64,000 nucleotides of DNA. Origin: Asparagopsis taxiformis. Lineage: Eukaryota; Rhodophyta; Florideophyceae; Bonnemaisoniales; Bonnemaisoniaceae. The position numbers and the translations under genes were made by a program. Every line of letters starts with the position of its first letter. Within the stretch, counting starts at the first letter, position 1. Under the pieces are notes generated by a model that was given only the letters and a program-made list of their open reading frames with translations, was not told the origin of the DNA and searched no databases. Of this stretch, positions 18,181-28,581 are shown piece after piece. Location of the stretch: contig JALQPE010002705.1 of the NCBI GenBank assembly GCA_030407315.1, forward strand, positions 62,001-126,000. Reading direction: 5' to 3'.

Positions 18181-18864
18181 CACGGAACCCCACATGCTAC
18201 CGCACCAACGCCTCCCAGCATATACCAACTACCAGACACACCGACACAGGATAATGTAACGGATCAGCAACACGACTCTTCATATACCAGCCCAATAAAC
18301 ACTCCGTCCTCCGCCTCGTACATACTGGACTCCGGTGCCTATCCAACACACTTACGGAACCCCTATCACACCATGCAGCCTAAACCTACCACCACCACGG
18401 TAGCATCTGGACACCAGATCCCAACCACACACCAGGGTCCGGTTCGATTAGACATCCCTAACCAAACAACACTACACATCCCATATGCAGTCACACTACC
18501 CACCGCTACACACAACCTGATCTCCGTTAGCCAGCTGGCGGACAAAAACGACATACTATTTCAAAAAGATGCAACATACATCACTCAACGACAGCCCCCT
18601 CCCTCGCCTAGCCGAATTCGAGTCACGGCTGCAAAGCAGAACAACATGTATTGCCTCCCCGTACCCAATGTAGCACCCCCAACTCACACCCATGGACACC
18701 ATCCGGAACCCAACTCACATACTGGAATAGGTGTAACCCGACAACAAAACATATGCCTCGTGGCGCGCACACAGCCTGAACAAACTCCAAAACATAAACG
18801 AAACAACAAACACACACAGAAACGACCAAGCCACACGTCACGGCACCTCCCAGAGCCATCCTAA
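18181..18864 (+). pseudogene. Copia-B Gag C-terminus and aspartic protease
   Basis: Continuation of the gag frame after the solo LTR. Contains YILDSGAYPTHL, the aspartic protease D-S-G active site, and LISVSQLADKNDILFQKD, a conserved Copia protease block. It ends at TAA 18862-18864. Integrase and RT continue in a different frame downstream, so one indel lies around 18830-18930. Confidence 0.85.
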
Positions 18865-18932
18865 ACCGCACTACCACCCCAAAGCCATTCCGATTATCCA
18901 AAACCACACCAAGACAACAGCGACAACAGCCC

Positions 18933-21893
18933 ATGCCTACCCGCACTAAACATCAACCCAAACGCCCGTTTAACACCCAGCCTAGACCATCCCAACCACC
19001 ACCAATAGCCAAGGGCCGTCCCAAAATCAGCAATCCTACTATCCATCCTCCAAAGCCCACACAAACCTGCAATATCGCCCCAACCCCTAGCATCCCTCAC
19101 CCAGAAACCACGACGTCACACCGACCAGAGCCAATACGCACACAAAACACTATCACCCCCGACACCTCCCCACCCACACAACCGAAAACAAATCAACTCA
19201 CAACACGGCAAACAATACCCATCCCCACCTCGGTAACATCTCTCCCAGAAACTACACGAGATTACCACACCTGGCATCTACGTCTCGGCCACCTACATCC
19301 AACAAGAATACACCAACTAGCCAAGCCAAACCTTGTCCACGGACTGCCACAAACACTAAAGCAACCACCTCCAGAAATTACGTTCACCGGATGCGCAATA
19401 GGCAAACAGCCATCTGCACCATTCCACATACACCGCATGCGAACTACCACAATCGGATCTCACATACACACAGATGTCTGTGGTCCTCTACCAAACCACT
19501 CCATCAACGGCAATCGATACTTCTCCACGTTCACAGATGAAAATAGCCATTTTCTACACATTTTCGTTGCCAAACGCAAAAGTGAAGCCGCAACATACAT
19601 AAAACAGCACATAGCGTACATTCATTCTAACTCACCATGCCGAGTGACAGACATCACGATGGACAATGCCAATGAGTACTTCTCCCAGGACCTGCAAAAA
19701 TTCTACCAAGACAACGGCATCACGGTTCACCCAAAAATTCCCTATACACCGCAGGAAAACGGAATCAGCAAACGCGTCAACAAAACACTTATGGACATCA
19801 CGAGAGCGACGCTACTCACCTCCGGCCTCCCTGAGAACCTCTGGGAATACGCGGTACGGGCGGCTGCGGATCACATTAACCATTCACCACACAAGGCCCA
19901 CAACCAACTTCCCATAACCAAATGGAGTCAACACACACCCGACCTCAGCACTTTCAAACGCTTTGGACTACCAGGATTTGTGCACGACCGGAAACCGCGA
20001 ACCAAACTCCAGACCAAAGCTAAGCTAGTCCACTACATTGGTCGCATAGACCAACACCACTACTACACATATGACCCTACTACAAACACTGTCCATCGCT
20101 GCCGTGCTGCGGATTTCCGCGCATACAGCCCCCAAGACGACCCCACAACAACAACAAATATAGCCCACACCGCTCACTCCGACACGGCGACTGATGAATC
20201 CCCCACATATCCATCGCAAGCTGCACCAACACAACCATACTCGGAACCGAAAAACCTCGAACCAGCGCGTGCAGCGCCAGACGCCCTGGAGTGGGAAAAA
20301 GCGTGGAATCCCGAACTGGACACATTAGAATCACGAGGCACTATCACCTATGTACCCAAGTCAGAATTGCCCACGAATACAAAACTCTTACCCACCAAGA
20401 TTGTCCTCAAGACAAAACGCAACGCAGACGGCATACTAGTCACACGCAAAGTACGCTGTAACATCCGCGGCGATTTACAAAAGCCACACGAGCACTACAA
20501 TCCCGACAAAACATCACCCCCTGTAGCCGACCGTGATGCCATCAGATTGTCTCTAGCCTTAGCAGCAGCACATAATTACTCCGTCCATCACTGGGACTTA
20601 GACTCAGCATTCCTCCATGAAACATTTGGAGACTCGAAAACTCTCTACATCCACCAACCCAAGCGTTTCGATGTCACGTACAAATATACTGGACGAGTTG
20701 GACAAATCACAGGCAACATTTACGGATCGAAACAAGCATGCAATATATTCACCACTGGTCTATCTAACCACCTTCGCCTACACAAATTTAACAGACTCAC
20801 AAGCGACAGCTGCAGCTACATGCTCACTAGTCCACATAATCCCACTCACTTTGTACTCCTCATCATAACCATTTATGACTTCCTAGTTGTCTCGAACAAC
20901 GACGAACTGCGCGAACACGCTAAAAAACACATTCAAAACAAATATGTCCTCAAAGACCTAGGACCAGTTCAGCATATCCTCGGATGGAAGGTAACCAGAA
21001 CTGCAAACGAGCTCAAGATATGACAACCATCATACAATGCACAATTACTTGAAAAATACGGCCTCACCGAATCCAAAACCACCAAGTCGCCGATCGCCTC
21101 GGATATACTGAACACTACAGACTAGCTGACAGAACCACTTGATACTAAGAAATACGACTACCTCAGATTGGTGGGCAGCCTGCGATATCTGGCAGACTCT
21201 ACGCGCCCAGACATCGCATTCATTACCGGCTACTTGGGCCGATTTTCCTCATCGCCACAACTGCTGCACTGACAAGCCGGACTCCGTGTACTATACTATC
21301 TGAAACAGAACCCCAATACTGGCATCTCCTACCACGCTCGAAAAGAAACAGATCTCGTCGCTTACTCCGACAGCGACTTCGCAGCTTGCACTTCCACCCG
21401 CCGCTCCACATCTGGAACGGTGATCCTTTACAACAACGCCCCAGTGGCGTGGCAGTCCAAACGCCAACGATTTATAGCAACAAGCACATGGCAAGCTGAG
21501 TATGTAGCATCCTTTCACACAAGCCAACATGTAGCAATCCTACGCAATTTACTACGGGATCTGCGCCACCATAACGAAAAACCCACACCCGTATTCATGG
21601 ATAACGCCGGCGCTATCACCACAGCTAACACAGATTTCCCTACTCCTAAATCAAAACATATCGATGTCAAATACCACTACCTCAAAGAAGAGATCCAACG
21701 CCAACACATCACACTACACCATACTCCATCCCATACCAACGCAGCAGACATCATGACTGTGACAGCATATCTACTGCCACCATGCCTGCAGCAGACATCA
21801 CACCGGCTATGTGGTGTATGTGGTTTTACAATGACCAAAGCCCTCAAACCTGCTCAGTTCACAGAAAAACTACCTCTCCTACGACTCTCATAG
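18933..21893 (+). pseudogene. Copia-B Pol: integrase, RT, RNase H with inactivating changes
   Basis: HHCC finger (YHTWHLRLGHLHP, later FTGCAIGKQ), integrase with HTDVCGPLP and TMDNANEYF, but the catalytic Glu of the ENGxxER block is Lys (AAA at 19770-19772). RT active site reads TIYDFLVV: the first catalytic Asp codon is TAT at 20874-20876. In-frame stops occur at 21021 (TGA), about 21123 (TAG) and about 21271 (TGA). RNase H blocks YSDSDFAACT, QAEYVAS, FMDNAGAI and NAADIMT are still readable. A 73-bp solo LTR plus 5-bp duplication adds 26 codons in frame near the C-terminus. End at TAG 21891-21893. Confidence 0.88.
21758..21830. repeat. 73-bp mini solo LTR inside Copia-B RNase H
   Basis: Starts TGTGACAGC, ends GTTTTACA, and is flanked by ATGAC at 21753-21757 and 21831-21835, so TG...CA ends and a 5-bp duplication are both present. 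Its middle GCCTGCAGCAGACA resembles GCCTGCGCAGACA in the 77-bp TRIM LTR at 25116-25192. Insertion plus duplication is 78 bp, leaving the reading frame intact. Confidence 0.7.
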
Positions 21894-21956
21894 CCCACGG
21901 CGCGCGGCCACTGTCGGATGATCAATCCGTTATATCCGCGCCGTGACCACAGTGAG

Positions 21957-22061
21957 TGCCGGATGATCATAACACTAACTGTAAGCACAAACTCTGTAGT
22001 ATTTAACTCCGCCGAACACGCCGGCGTCAGTAAAGACATGGTATCGTCTCCAAAGTCAACA
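21957..22061 (+). repeat. 3' LTR of Copia-B (105 bp)
   Basis: Matches 15923-16028 with scattered substitutions. A copy of its tip, TGTCGGATGATC, lies 45 bp upstream at 21912. Followed by the target duplication ATCAG. Confidence 0.9.
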
Positions 22062-22066
22062 ATCAG

Positions 22067-23576
22067 TAAACAGGCAGATGAGACGATTATCTCCACACAG
22101 TGCAGCAGCATATCTCCGGATCTCGATTCGGGGACAACTGTCTTTTCCCACAGCGCGTTACTTGGAGCGAGGCCGTTACGTCACACAATTAAACTTTCGA
22201 GCAAAACTTCTACTTTTCTAGCCCTAACATTTACGCTGTAAGATCGTAACCCAGTTCCCCCAGGCGTAGGTATGCCAAAACTCGGCTCCGTACTGGCACC
22301 GCCTGCCGAGCAAAACGCGCCACAAAACTTTCCATGCAATTTCCATATATTCCCATATGGCAACACCAGAAATCGTCAAATATCATGAGAGGACGAACAA
22401 AACTCAACCGTCTTTCTCTCGAGTTTCATGACACATCACGACTGATGTTTCCAATTACGCAGTATTGATTAGGCTGGCGAGGGCGGTTGCATATCGTCTC
22501 GTAGGTTTCAAATCTTCGCTTACGTGAAGACTAGTCCATCCATCCCTCCTCAACCTAGAAGTGGCTCTGTTTCTCCCGCGACGCGCGCGACGATGGAGCT
22601 CACGCTGTGGGCGGAAGCTAAGGAAATGGTGCCAAGTGTTTATGCTGGGTTGGTGTGCTAGTATATGTCTGGTGAGCAAGTAGACGGTTAAACGTACGAT
22701 TCCACTCGCGCATTTGTGCACCTTTACGCAGAAACTTGTCGCTCTTTCATTGGCCTGGGGATGTCGATATCAACAATGATAACGAGCTTGAATTGCTCTC
22801 CAAATATGCATTGCGCAATGTGCGGCACATTTCTCACAAAAACCCTATTTCCATGGCTCCGGAAAGCCGCACCAAGTCCAGAGTGCGTCCATCTCCTGTG
22901 CTTTCCATCGACCTTGTTGCTGGCTATATTCTACGAGCACTTCATGTTTCTTTCCCTTCCAAATATCTCCCGGTTGTTTCGCCAACTTGTATTCCAACCA
23001 CCGTCTTACCACTGTCTGCAAGACGTGTGACAAGGAATCTTTTTCTGTAGACTCTGAAGCTCTTTCGCGTATTTCATCCGCACCGAGTCTTTTTATATCA
23101 TCCATTCACCACTTTGCTCGTCAATTTTTCCGCCGCTTTGAGAGGTGCACACAGATTCAAAGTTGAGCTGAACAACAATTCAGTGAACTTAGACTCGACG
23201 GTCATATAAAACAAATCATTTCTGAACAATCGTACGGCATCATGTATAGCGACATATCGTGCTTCTGCTGCCTTACAATATCAATTTATTGTCCCGCTCC
23301 AATTTGTCCTTCATACGGTTTTATCGTCTCTCTTAAACCTGTCATATCTCAACGCATGCAGTTGCTTTTCTCTATTCGACATCAATAATTCCATCCCATC
23401 CCATGCGAGCCTACTCATTCATACACTGCAGATTAAAACATGTTCCCTATCGTTCCACTCATGATAATTCCCTCCGCGTCCTTTCCAACATCTAGTTTCT
23501 CTGCATAGAATGGAGGGTCAATAAACTGCCCGACAGTATCTACAGTGAAAGGCTCCTACTCTCCAAAGCGAGACAG
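22067..23576. other. No gene assigned; possible coding fragment near 22740-23160
   Basis: Should contain the rest of the A' LTR at its left end. Between about 22740 and 23160 two plus-strand frames give protein-like text (DVDINNDNELELLSKYALRN in one, HHFARQFFRRFERCTQIQ in another), possibly a frame-broken gene; no family recognised. Confidence 0.3.
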
Positions 23577-23584
23577 TATAAATA
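23577..23584 (+). promoter_or_regulatory. TATA box of the secreted Cys-rich protein gene
   Basis: TATAAATA, 110 bp upstream of the ATG at 23694, on the coding strand of that gene. Confidence 0.6.
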
Positions 23585-23693
23585 CGCATCTAGCTTGCAT
23601 AAAGGATGAGCGGCAGGTTGCCATACCACTCACGGTGTAGCGCGGACTGACAAATCACCCCACCCCGATCTTCAATAAGCACCTCGTCTCAGC

Positions 23694-24455
23694 ATGAATG
23701 TGCGCACCATCTTGTTGGTCTTTGCTGCGTTGACGACCATTGTTCTGTCGTCATCGGTTTCGCTGTATCCAGGACAAGCACACGCAGACAGGACATATGA
23801 CAAGCAGACATTAGTGGATATTGTTTCAAGACAACCCTTCTGCCGATTCTGTCCCAGAACATGTCTTCCTCTAGGGCGCGCCCGTATGTTCTGCCGGAGA
23901 GTATGCAGTAGGGGATGCAGATTGGTAGAAGACCCGCGATGCCCCTTTTTCCGTCGTAGGTTTGGGTGTATACGGGACTCTATTCCAACGACTTCTCCGC
24001 CAACAGTTCCTTCGACTACTACCACAATTGTAACTACTCGGGCTACTACGACTACTACGCCGACGACAATTGCGACAACAATTACTACGCCGACGACAAT
24101 TGCGACAACGATTACTACGCCGACGACAAGTGCGACAACAATTACTACGCCGATGACAAGTGCGACAACAATGGCGCCATTCTGCTCATTCTCGATGACG
24201 GGCACAGCGGGAGAGCCGGGAGTCAGGGGGGTGTGCTCGTGTGGAAGAGCGAGGGCTCGTGTGATTCTTCTCCAGCAGGTTCCGCCGGCACCGCCCTCAG
24301 CGTCATGTCTGGATAATTGCTATACGGCGTTGTTGAGTGCGATTTGTAATGAAGATGATTTCGCCGAGTTTGTGTCGGCTGGAAACATGGCTGTGGATCA
24401 ATGTTGTGAAACGTGCATGGGAGTTGTTAACCGCATTAGTAGACAGTGCATTTAG
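23694..24455 (+). CDS. Secreted two-domain cysteine-rich protein with Thr-rich linker
   Basis: 253 codons. Residues 1-21 form a signal peptide (MNVRTILLVFAALTTIVLSS). Residues about 45-95 are a basic Cys-rich module (CRFCPRTCLPL, FCRRVCSRGC, ending RFGC) with eight cysteines. Residues about 100-155 are almost only Thr, Ala, Ile and Pro, encoded by a 30-bp tandem repeat and resembling an O-glycosylated mucin-like linker. Residues about 165-253 hold a second Cys-rich module (CSCGRAR, SCLDNCYTALLSAICN, DQCCETCMG). No transmembrane segment after the signal. Likely an extracellular or cell-wall protein. I know no named family for it. A TATA box and a single intact frame support a working gene. Confidence 0.72.
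   Translation: MNVRTILLVFAALTTIVLSSSVSLYPGQAHADRTYDKQTLVDIVSRQPFCRFCPRTCLPLGRARMFCRRVCSRGCRLVEDPRCPFFRRRFGCIRDSIPTTSPPTVPSTTTTIVTTRATTTTTPTTIATTITTPTTIATTITTPTTSATTITTPMTSATTMAPFCSFSMTGTAGEPGVRGVCSCGRARARVILLQQVPPAPPSASCLDNCYTALLSAICNEDDFAEFVSAGNMAVDQCCETCMGVVNRISRQCI
24051..24170 (+). repeat. 30-bp coding minisatellite, about four units
   Basis: Unit of the type ATTACTACGCCGACGACAAT followed by TGCGACAACA, repeated four times with few changes, encoding the TTTPTTIAT-type linker. The 30-bp period keeps frame, so copy-number change alters linker length only. Confidence 0.85.
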
Positions 24456-24569
24456 ATTGTGGTAGAGATGAGTAGATTTTATTGGTAATGTCGAAAGCTG
24501 TGCTCTCGCTGGGCATCGCGTACTGGGTTCACTCTCGCCAAGCGGCAGGGTGCGGGTTATATTGATCAC

Positions 24570-24697
24570 TGTTAGACTATAAAGAATGTTGTGCCTGCGC
24601 AGACACTAGAGTTGGCATGTCGCCTGGTTATATGGATATCCCAACGGAGCGGAGCCGATTGGCCAGGGAGGAGATGAGGGATATGAATATCCCAACA
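24570..24697 (-). repeat. 3' LTR of the TRIM-like element (128 bp, internally expanded)
   Basis: Shares TGTTAGACTATAAAGAATG and the following 55 bp with the other LTR but carries an extra 51 bp, so the terminal ATATCCCAAC motif appears twice (about 24643 and 24697). Confidence 0.75.
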
Positions 24698-24903
24698 CGC
24701 CCCCGCTCCCTGGGCAAGCGGTGAAGCGGTAGGAGGCGTAGTAGCCTGAGGCGTTGGAGCCTGTCTTGAATAGATAAGAGTCTTGTTGTTGACTTGTCGT
24801 AGCGGGATTTGTCGTCGCTGTGATGTGATTGGCGGTAGTTGCGTCGCCGTGTTGAATAAATTATGATGCAGCGGTGCTTGTGAGAATCGAACTCACGCAG
24901 TCC

Positions 24904-24997
24904 GGTTAGCGATAACGGCCCATAACCTGTTAAACCAATGAACCACATGTCCGGTGTGACTTAGTGGTTATACGAGGATAAAGGTATTTATCCAACA
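24904..24997 (-). repeat. Second LTR-end plus primer-site module inside the TRIM-like element
   Basis: On the minus strand a 70-bp segment (24997 to 24928) starts TGTTGGATAAATACC and ends GGTTTAACA, then GGTTATGGGCCGTTATCGC and TAACC follow (24927 to 24904). This mirrors the LTR-to-PBS junction at 25116. A 17-nt hairpin at 24880-24896 (GTGAG arms, loop TTCGATT) has the invariant T-loop pattern of a tRNA. Confidence 0.6.
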
Positions 24998-25089
24998 CTC
25001 ACGGTATTTAGACCTGCCTATTTTGGCCCGGACAGGAGGGAAGTTGTGTGTAATCGTCGGGAGTTGAACCCGGGATGGTGTGAAGTGTG

Positions 25090-25115
25090 CCAGTGGAGTG
25101 CCTGGGCCCATAACC
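25090..25115 (-). promoter_or_regulatory. Half-tRNA primer site of the TRIM-like element
   Basis: Minus strand GGTTATGGGCCCAG matches the complement of the initiator tRNA-Met anticodon arm (CUGGGCCCAUAACC) without mismatch. A hairpin with T-loop TTCAACT follows at 25058-25072. Confidence 0.65.
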
Positions 25116-25192
25116 TGTTAGACTATAAAGAATGTTGTGCCTGCGCAGACACTAGAGTTGGCATGTCGCCTGGTTATATGAATATCCCAACA
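25116..25192 (-). repeat. 5' LTR of the TRIM-like element (77 bp)
   Basis: Minus strand begins TGTTGGGATATTCAT and ends TATAGTCTAACA, immediately followed by the primer site. Bordered by the ATCAC duplication. Confidence 0.75.
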
Positions 25193-25197
25193 ATCAC

Positions 25198-26049
25198 TTC
25201 GACAGGGAAACGAGACGAAATTTGTGCAAATCCAGATGACTTGACACGCGTGCAGGCGGTTCTCGTGTGAGATAACAGTGATCGGTGATTAAATATATCA
25301 TCGTGCGACAGTCTGTCTCTATTCTGTACTCTGGTATTTGCAACGTGTTCAACAAGTTATTCAAAATTCAAATTATCGTTGAAAAGTTATGCGGCCGCTC
25401 TAGTTCCGACGAGTTGGTCCACTTGTCCGCTCCATGTTGCCAGTCGCGAAAATATCATGTACGTTCGTTTGTTCGGAGATTGTGTGTACGCTCCATGATG
25501 GTCCTTGGCGCCGGCAGCTTGTTTCTCCAAACTCATTGTTGCCGCTGCATCACCAGAGTTGGTAGAAGTACATGTACCTTGCGATGTTTCACACGCCACA
25601 TATCAGACACAACACGCGTGATGGATGTTTTTCCTTCATAATCTGCAAGCCCTAACCGGTGGCCTTTCGACAGCCTGCCAATCGATCCACTGGAAAGTAC
25701 CGGTGGGCGCGCGAGAAACGCCCCGAATGAACAGTGGTACGTATTGTACGTCGCCCAATTTCGACATGCGACCACGCCACAGCGACACGCCACATCATCG
25801 ACCAATCGATTACTCGTATGCATTCGCTATTTCGCATAACACTCCTAACTACAGATATATACTGGTACCGTCCTTGTTGCCCGCACGCGGTGCCCAACTG
25901 TGTATCAAGTCCCGACGCACCTCTCTCCGGTCATCTCTATCCATGTGGACACGCAGTGTCCTGCTTGCATACCCGAATGAGTTGTCTTACAGTACTTACG
26001 ACGTCTACCTCCCGCTCCAGTCCATCCACCCTCACTCTTTTTTCCCGAA
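25198..26049. other. No convincing gene
   Basis: A plus-strand frame at 25625-26302 is long but low in protein character, and overlapping frames compete with it. No family recognised. Confidence 0.3.
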
Positions 26050-26743
26050 ATGCCTCGCACAAGAAAGTCCCGCCGTGGTCATCGCCTTCTATATGCGACA
26101 CGCACGGTCTCCAATCCTGTCCTTCGAGCGTCAGCGTCCAGAACCGTCTCCAATCCCATTTCCCAGCCCCGTCCCTCCCACCATGTTCACAGGCCGCAGT
26201 CCTCTCAGGATACACCTACTCTTTCTAGCACTCCACAACAAACCCAAACCTTTCCGTCTCTCACAAATGCACCTATACATCAAGACTTCCCATCTCCTGT
26301 AATACCAACACCTAGTGAAACAGTCCAACAGCAGAAGTTCACTCCACCCCGACTCTGCCTCTCTCCAGATCCACCCTCCCCTCAACACCTCCGGTCAAAA
26401 AACCAACCAAGAGCAGGGAACAATTTGTTCTTCTAGCAACGACAATTCTGACTACTCGGAATCCGGCAATATATATCCATGCTTTCCAAAAACACAATCC
26501 AACGACATTCTTCGTCGAGAAGTTGCCGCCTCTCGCGACTTCGTCACAGCCGACTTCATCCAAAAGTACTGTAACGAGAAGAAAGCTCGCAAATTCATAC
26601 TACAATGGACTTCCCTCTATGCCGCTGCCAGAATTTCTGGTTCTAACAAAAACACAGTCGAAAGCCTCGAAGAAGCTTCAATTCTTTATAATCACGGCAG
26701 GAAGGATTCCAAAAATTCCCACGTTCAAAGCGCTATACCACAT
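26050..26743 (+). pseudogene. Candidate broken gene, family unknown
   Basis: An ATG at 26050 opens a basic Ser/Pro-rich N-terminus (MPRTRKSRRGHR...). Around 26350-26430 protein-like reading moves to another frame, which then gives RREVAASRDFVTADFIQKY and KFILQWTSLYAAARISG, and runs into a change of base composition at about 26743. Either a frameshifted gene or one cut by insertion of the GC-rich segment. A basic tail followed by a helical region resembles transposase N-termini, but no motif proves it. Confidence 0.3.
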
Positions 26744-28148
26744 TGTAGGACCAGCCGGGGTGGCGATCGTTAAGGGAGTTCTAGAATTGCAGCCGTGTCA
26801 GGGCGAGGTGAACCGGATCGCGCTGGTTGAACTTGCGTTTCTCGCGTCGCTCAGTCGCGGTGGCGATTGGGTGGTGTGTTAGGTAGTTCGTTAGACGTAG
26901 TTAGCTGGTACGAGCTACGGACACGTTGTCCTTTAACGAACGAAACAAAGAACAGTACCACCCGCTTGTGTTTGACTGTATTTTGGTAGCTAAGAAAGGG
27001 TAGGGTAGAGTAGGTTAGCAGGTAGACACAGGCGTCACGACGCAACGATCCACGCGAGGATTACGTCAACGAACGAGGTGGCACGTCACCGGAGGCGCTC
27101 TCAACCAAACCCGTAGGAACGACACGCGATCAGCTTCACGTGTGGCAATGGGCAGGGAGTACGCAGCTCAACGGAGACGAAGCCTCGTTAGGCGTAAACG
27201 TAAACGTAACGTAGAAGTCAGTCGTAGACTAGGGCACGTTGCCCGATCGATCATTGTCCCCTTTCCCTCCCGGCACGATGCCAATACCTATTTAGCCACG
27301 ATGGCTTCGCATTACAGTGTAAACACTGCTCGTAACGTCCCCGAATGGGAAAGGACCTTGTGGGTCGCACGTGGGGACCCGTTGGTCCGTTGGCCGTTGC
27401 CAGTTCGTTCGTTGCACACGTGTGCCGGCTGCGCGCGCGCACGCGCCAGCAATGTTCATACATTGCTGTTATCGCTCGGGTCCGCCGAAATTCGAATTCC
27501 GCGGAAATCGTAAATATTTGCCATTTTCGAATTGGCCACGTATACTACACAGCCCCACCCCCACACGTGGACGTCCCGGCCACGCGAGGGCCGTCAAGAC
27601 GCGCCTGAGACACGGGGCCTAGCGCCTTTTCGGGTACAACTGCGGACGTGGCAATTGTCCCGAAAAGTCTCGCTTGAACGTACGCGGCCCGGTTGGCCGA
27701 TCGGTTGGCCACGGTGCCGGAGCGCGCGCGTGCGCTCCGGCTCTTCGTAATCATCGGGGCCCGCCCGTTGGCATCGTGCGTCAATTCCTCGCTCAGGCGT
27801 TTCCTGCAATCGAATGCAGTGTCCAATTCCACCACGCGGGTGTGTTCCGAATCAGCGTGATACGCACGCAGGCCGCAGCCATCTCGTGAATCTGCCAGCG
27901 GGCATTACGACAACGGTCCTCAGAAGGTTATTTAAGCCGCGCCTCAGGCGTAATAGCGGTCGTCGCTTTCCCTTCCTTTCCTCATCGTCACCCAGGCCGT
28001 TGCCTTTCCTTTCTGCATCCCCGCTTTCCCCCGCTGGGTACTCCTGGCTGCTTCCGCTCTTATCGTTGTCTCGTTTCTTCTCGCCCGCGTGGCTCTCGTC
28101 TTCGTGCTCGTTGCACTCGTCGTGAATATTGCGTACAGCGTAACCACG
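26744..28148. other. GC-rich upstream region of the split accessory gene
   Basis: Starts TGTAGGACCAGCCGG at a sharp compositional boundary. No gene seen in the first kilobase despite open frames, which are expected at this GC content. A TATA-like TTATTTAAG (27928-27936) and a pyrimidine-rich leader precede the ATG at 28149. Confidence 0.45.
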
Positions 28149-28581
28149 ATGGTTACGACGCGTAGCACCGATACCAACACTCCGCGGCCCGCAGGCTCTG
28201 CTGGAGGTGGAGCGAGGAACCCTTCGCAGGGCGCTCCCTCCCTCGTCAGAGTCGGTGTGCCGCCAGCGACGGAAGCGTCCGTCGCGCCCGCCCCGTCCGT
28301 TGGGGCGGTTCAAGCCGTTGCTCCGCAGGCCGTTGCCTCATCGTTGCGCCCGACGGCTCCCGTTCCGCCTGTCGTTCCGCCTGTCGAGGCGGCAGGGGCC
28401 GTTTCCCCTGCTGATGGCGACGCCGCGGCGTCTGTCTCAAGTCCGGAGTCACCCATAGTGCCGGAGGTCGTACCCTCTGGTCGCGGGGTGGCGGCGATGG
28501 CCGCGGCCGCAAGTTTGCGTCGTGCTGAGGCAGCGTCGCGCGCCGGAGAACCTCATCGTGAGGGTTCGCCCCAGTCTCCCC
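28149..28581 (+). pseudogene. 5' part of a gene homologous to the Gypsy antisense gene, split by the Gypsy
   Basis: The ATG at 28149 starts MVTTRSTDTNTPRPAG, and the frame continues as an Ala/Pro/Val-rich low-complexity N-terminus to 28581, where the Gypsy LTR begins. With one copy of the TCCCC duplication removed, the frame joins exactly to 40605, so the Gypsy landed inside an open frame. The opening style (basic, T/R/S/P-rich after Met) resembles MPPRSTRASSRRP at the start of the Gypsy antisense gene. Function unknown. Confidence 0.7.

Larger units (their letters stand above)
15923..22061 (+). mobile_element. Copia-B LTR retrotransposon, full-length but inactive
   Basis: Target duplication ATCAG at 15918-15922 and 22062-22066 frames a 6,139-bp element with LTRs 15923-16028 and 21957-22061. 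It holds gag, protease, integrase, RT and RNase H in Copia order, itself split by a Gypsy solo LTR (17493-18175) and a mini solo LTR (21758-21830). Several in-frame stops and lost catalytic residues show that it is dead. Confidence 0.93.
24570..25192 (-). mobile_element. TRIM-like non-autonomous LTR element (623 bp)
   Basis: Target duplication ATCAC at 24565-24569 and 25193-25197 on the plus strand. Minus-strand order: 5' LTR 25116-25192, primer site starting GGTTATGGGCCCAGGCAC, short non-coding interior, 3' LTR 24570-24697. No frame for gag or pol. The interior holds a second LTR-PBS-like module (24904-24997). T-arm-like hairpins follow both primer sites. Confidence 0.8.

Noticed and set aside
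23966..24316. Alternative frame with NNYYADDNCD repeats
   Set aside because: Out-of-frame reading of the minisatellite; the signal-peptide frame explains the locus.
24866..24960. tRNA gene on the minus strand
   Set aside because: T-arm-like hairpin and D-arm-like text exist, but acceptor strands do not pair and no 5-bp anticodon stem with 7-nt loop forms; better explained as an LTR/PBS junction.
26523..26882. 119-codon frame running across the GC-rich border
   Set aside because: It spans the compositional boundary and competes with a better frame at 26315-26743; probably chance.
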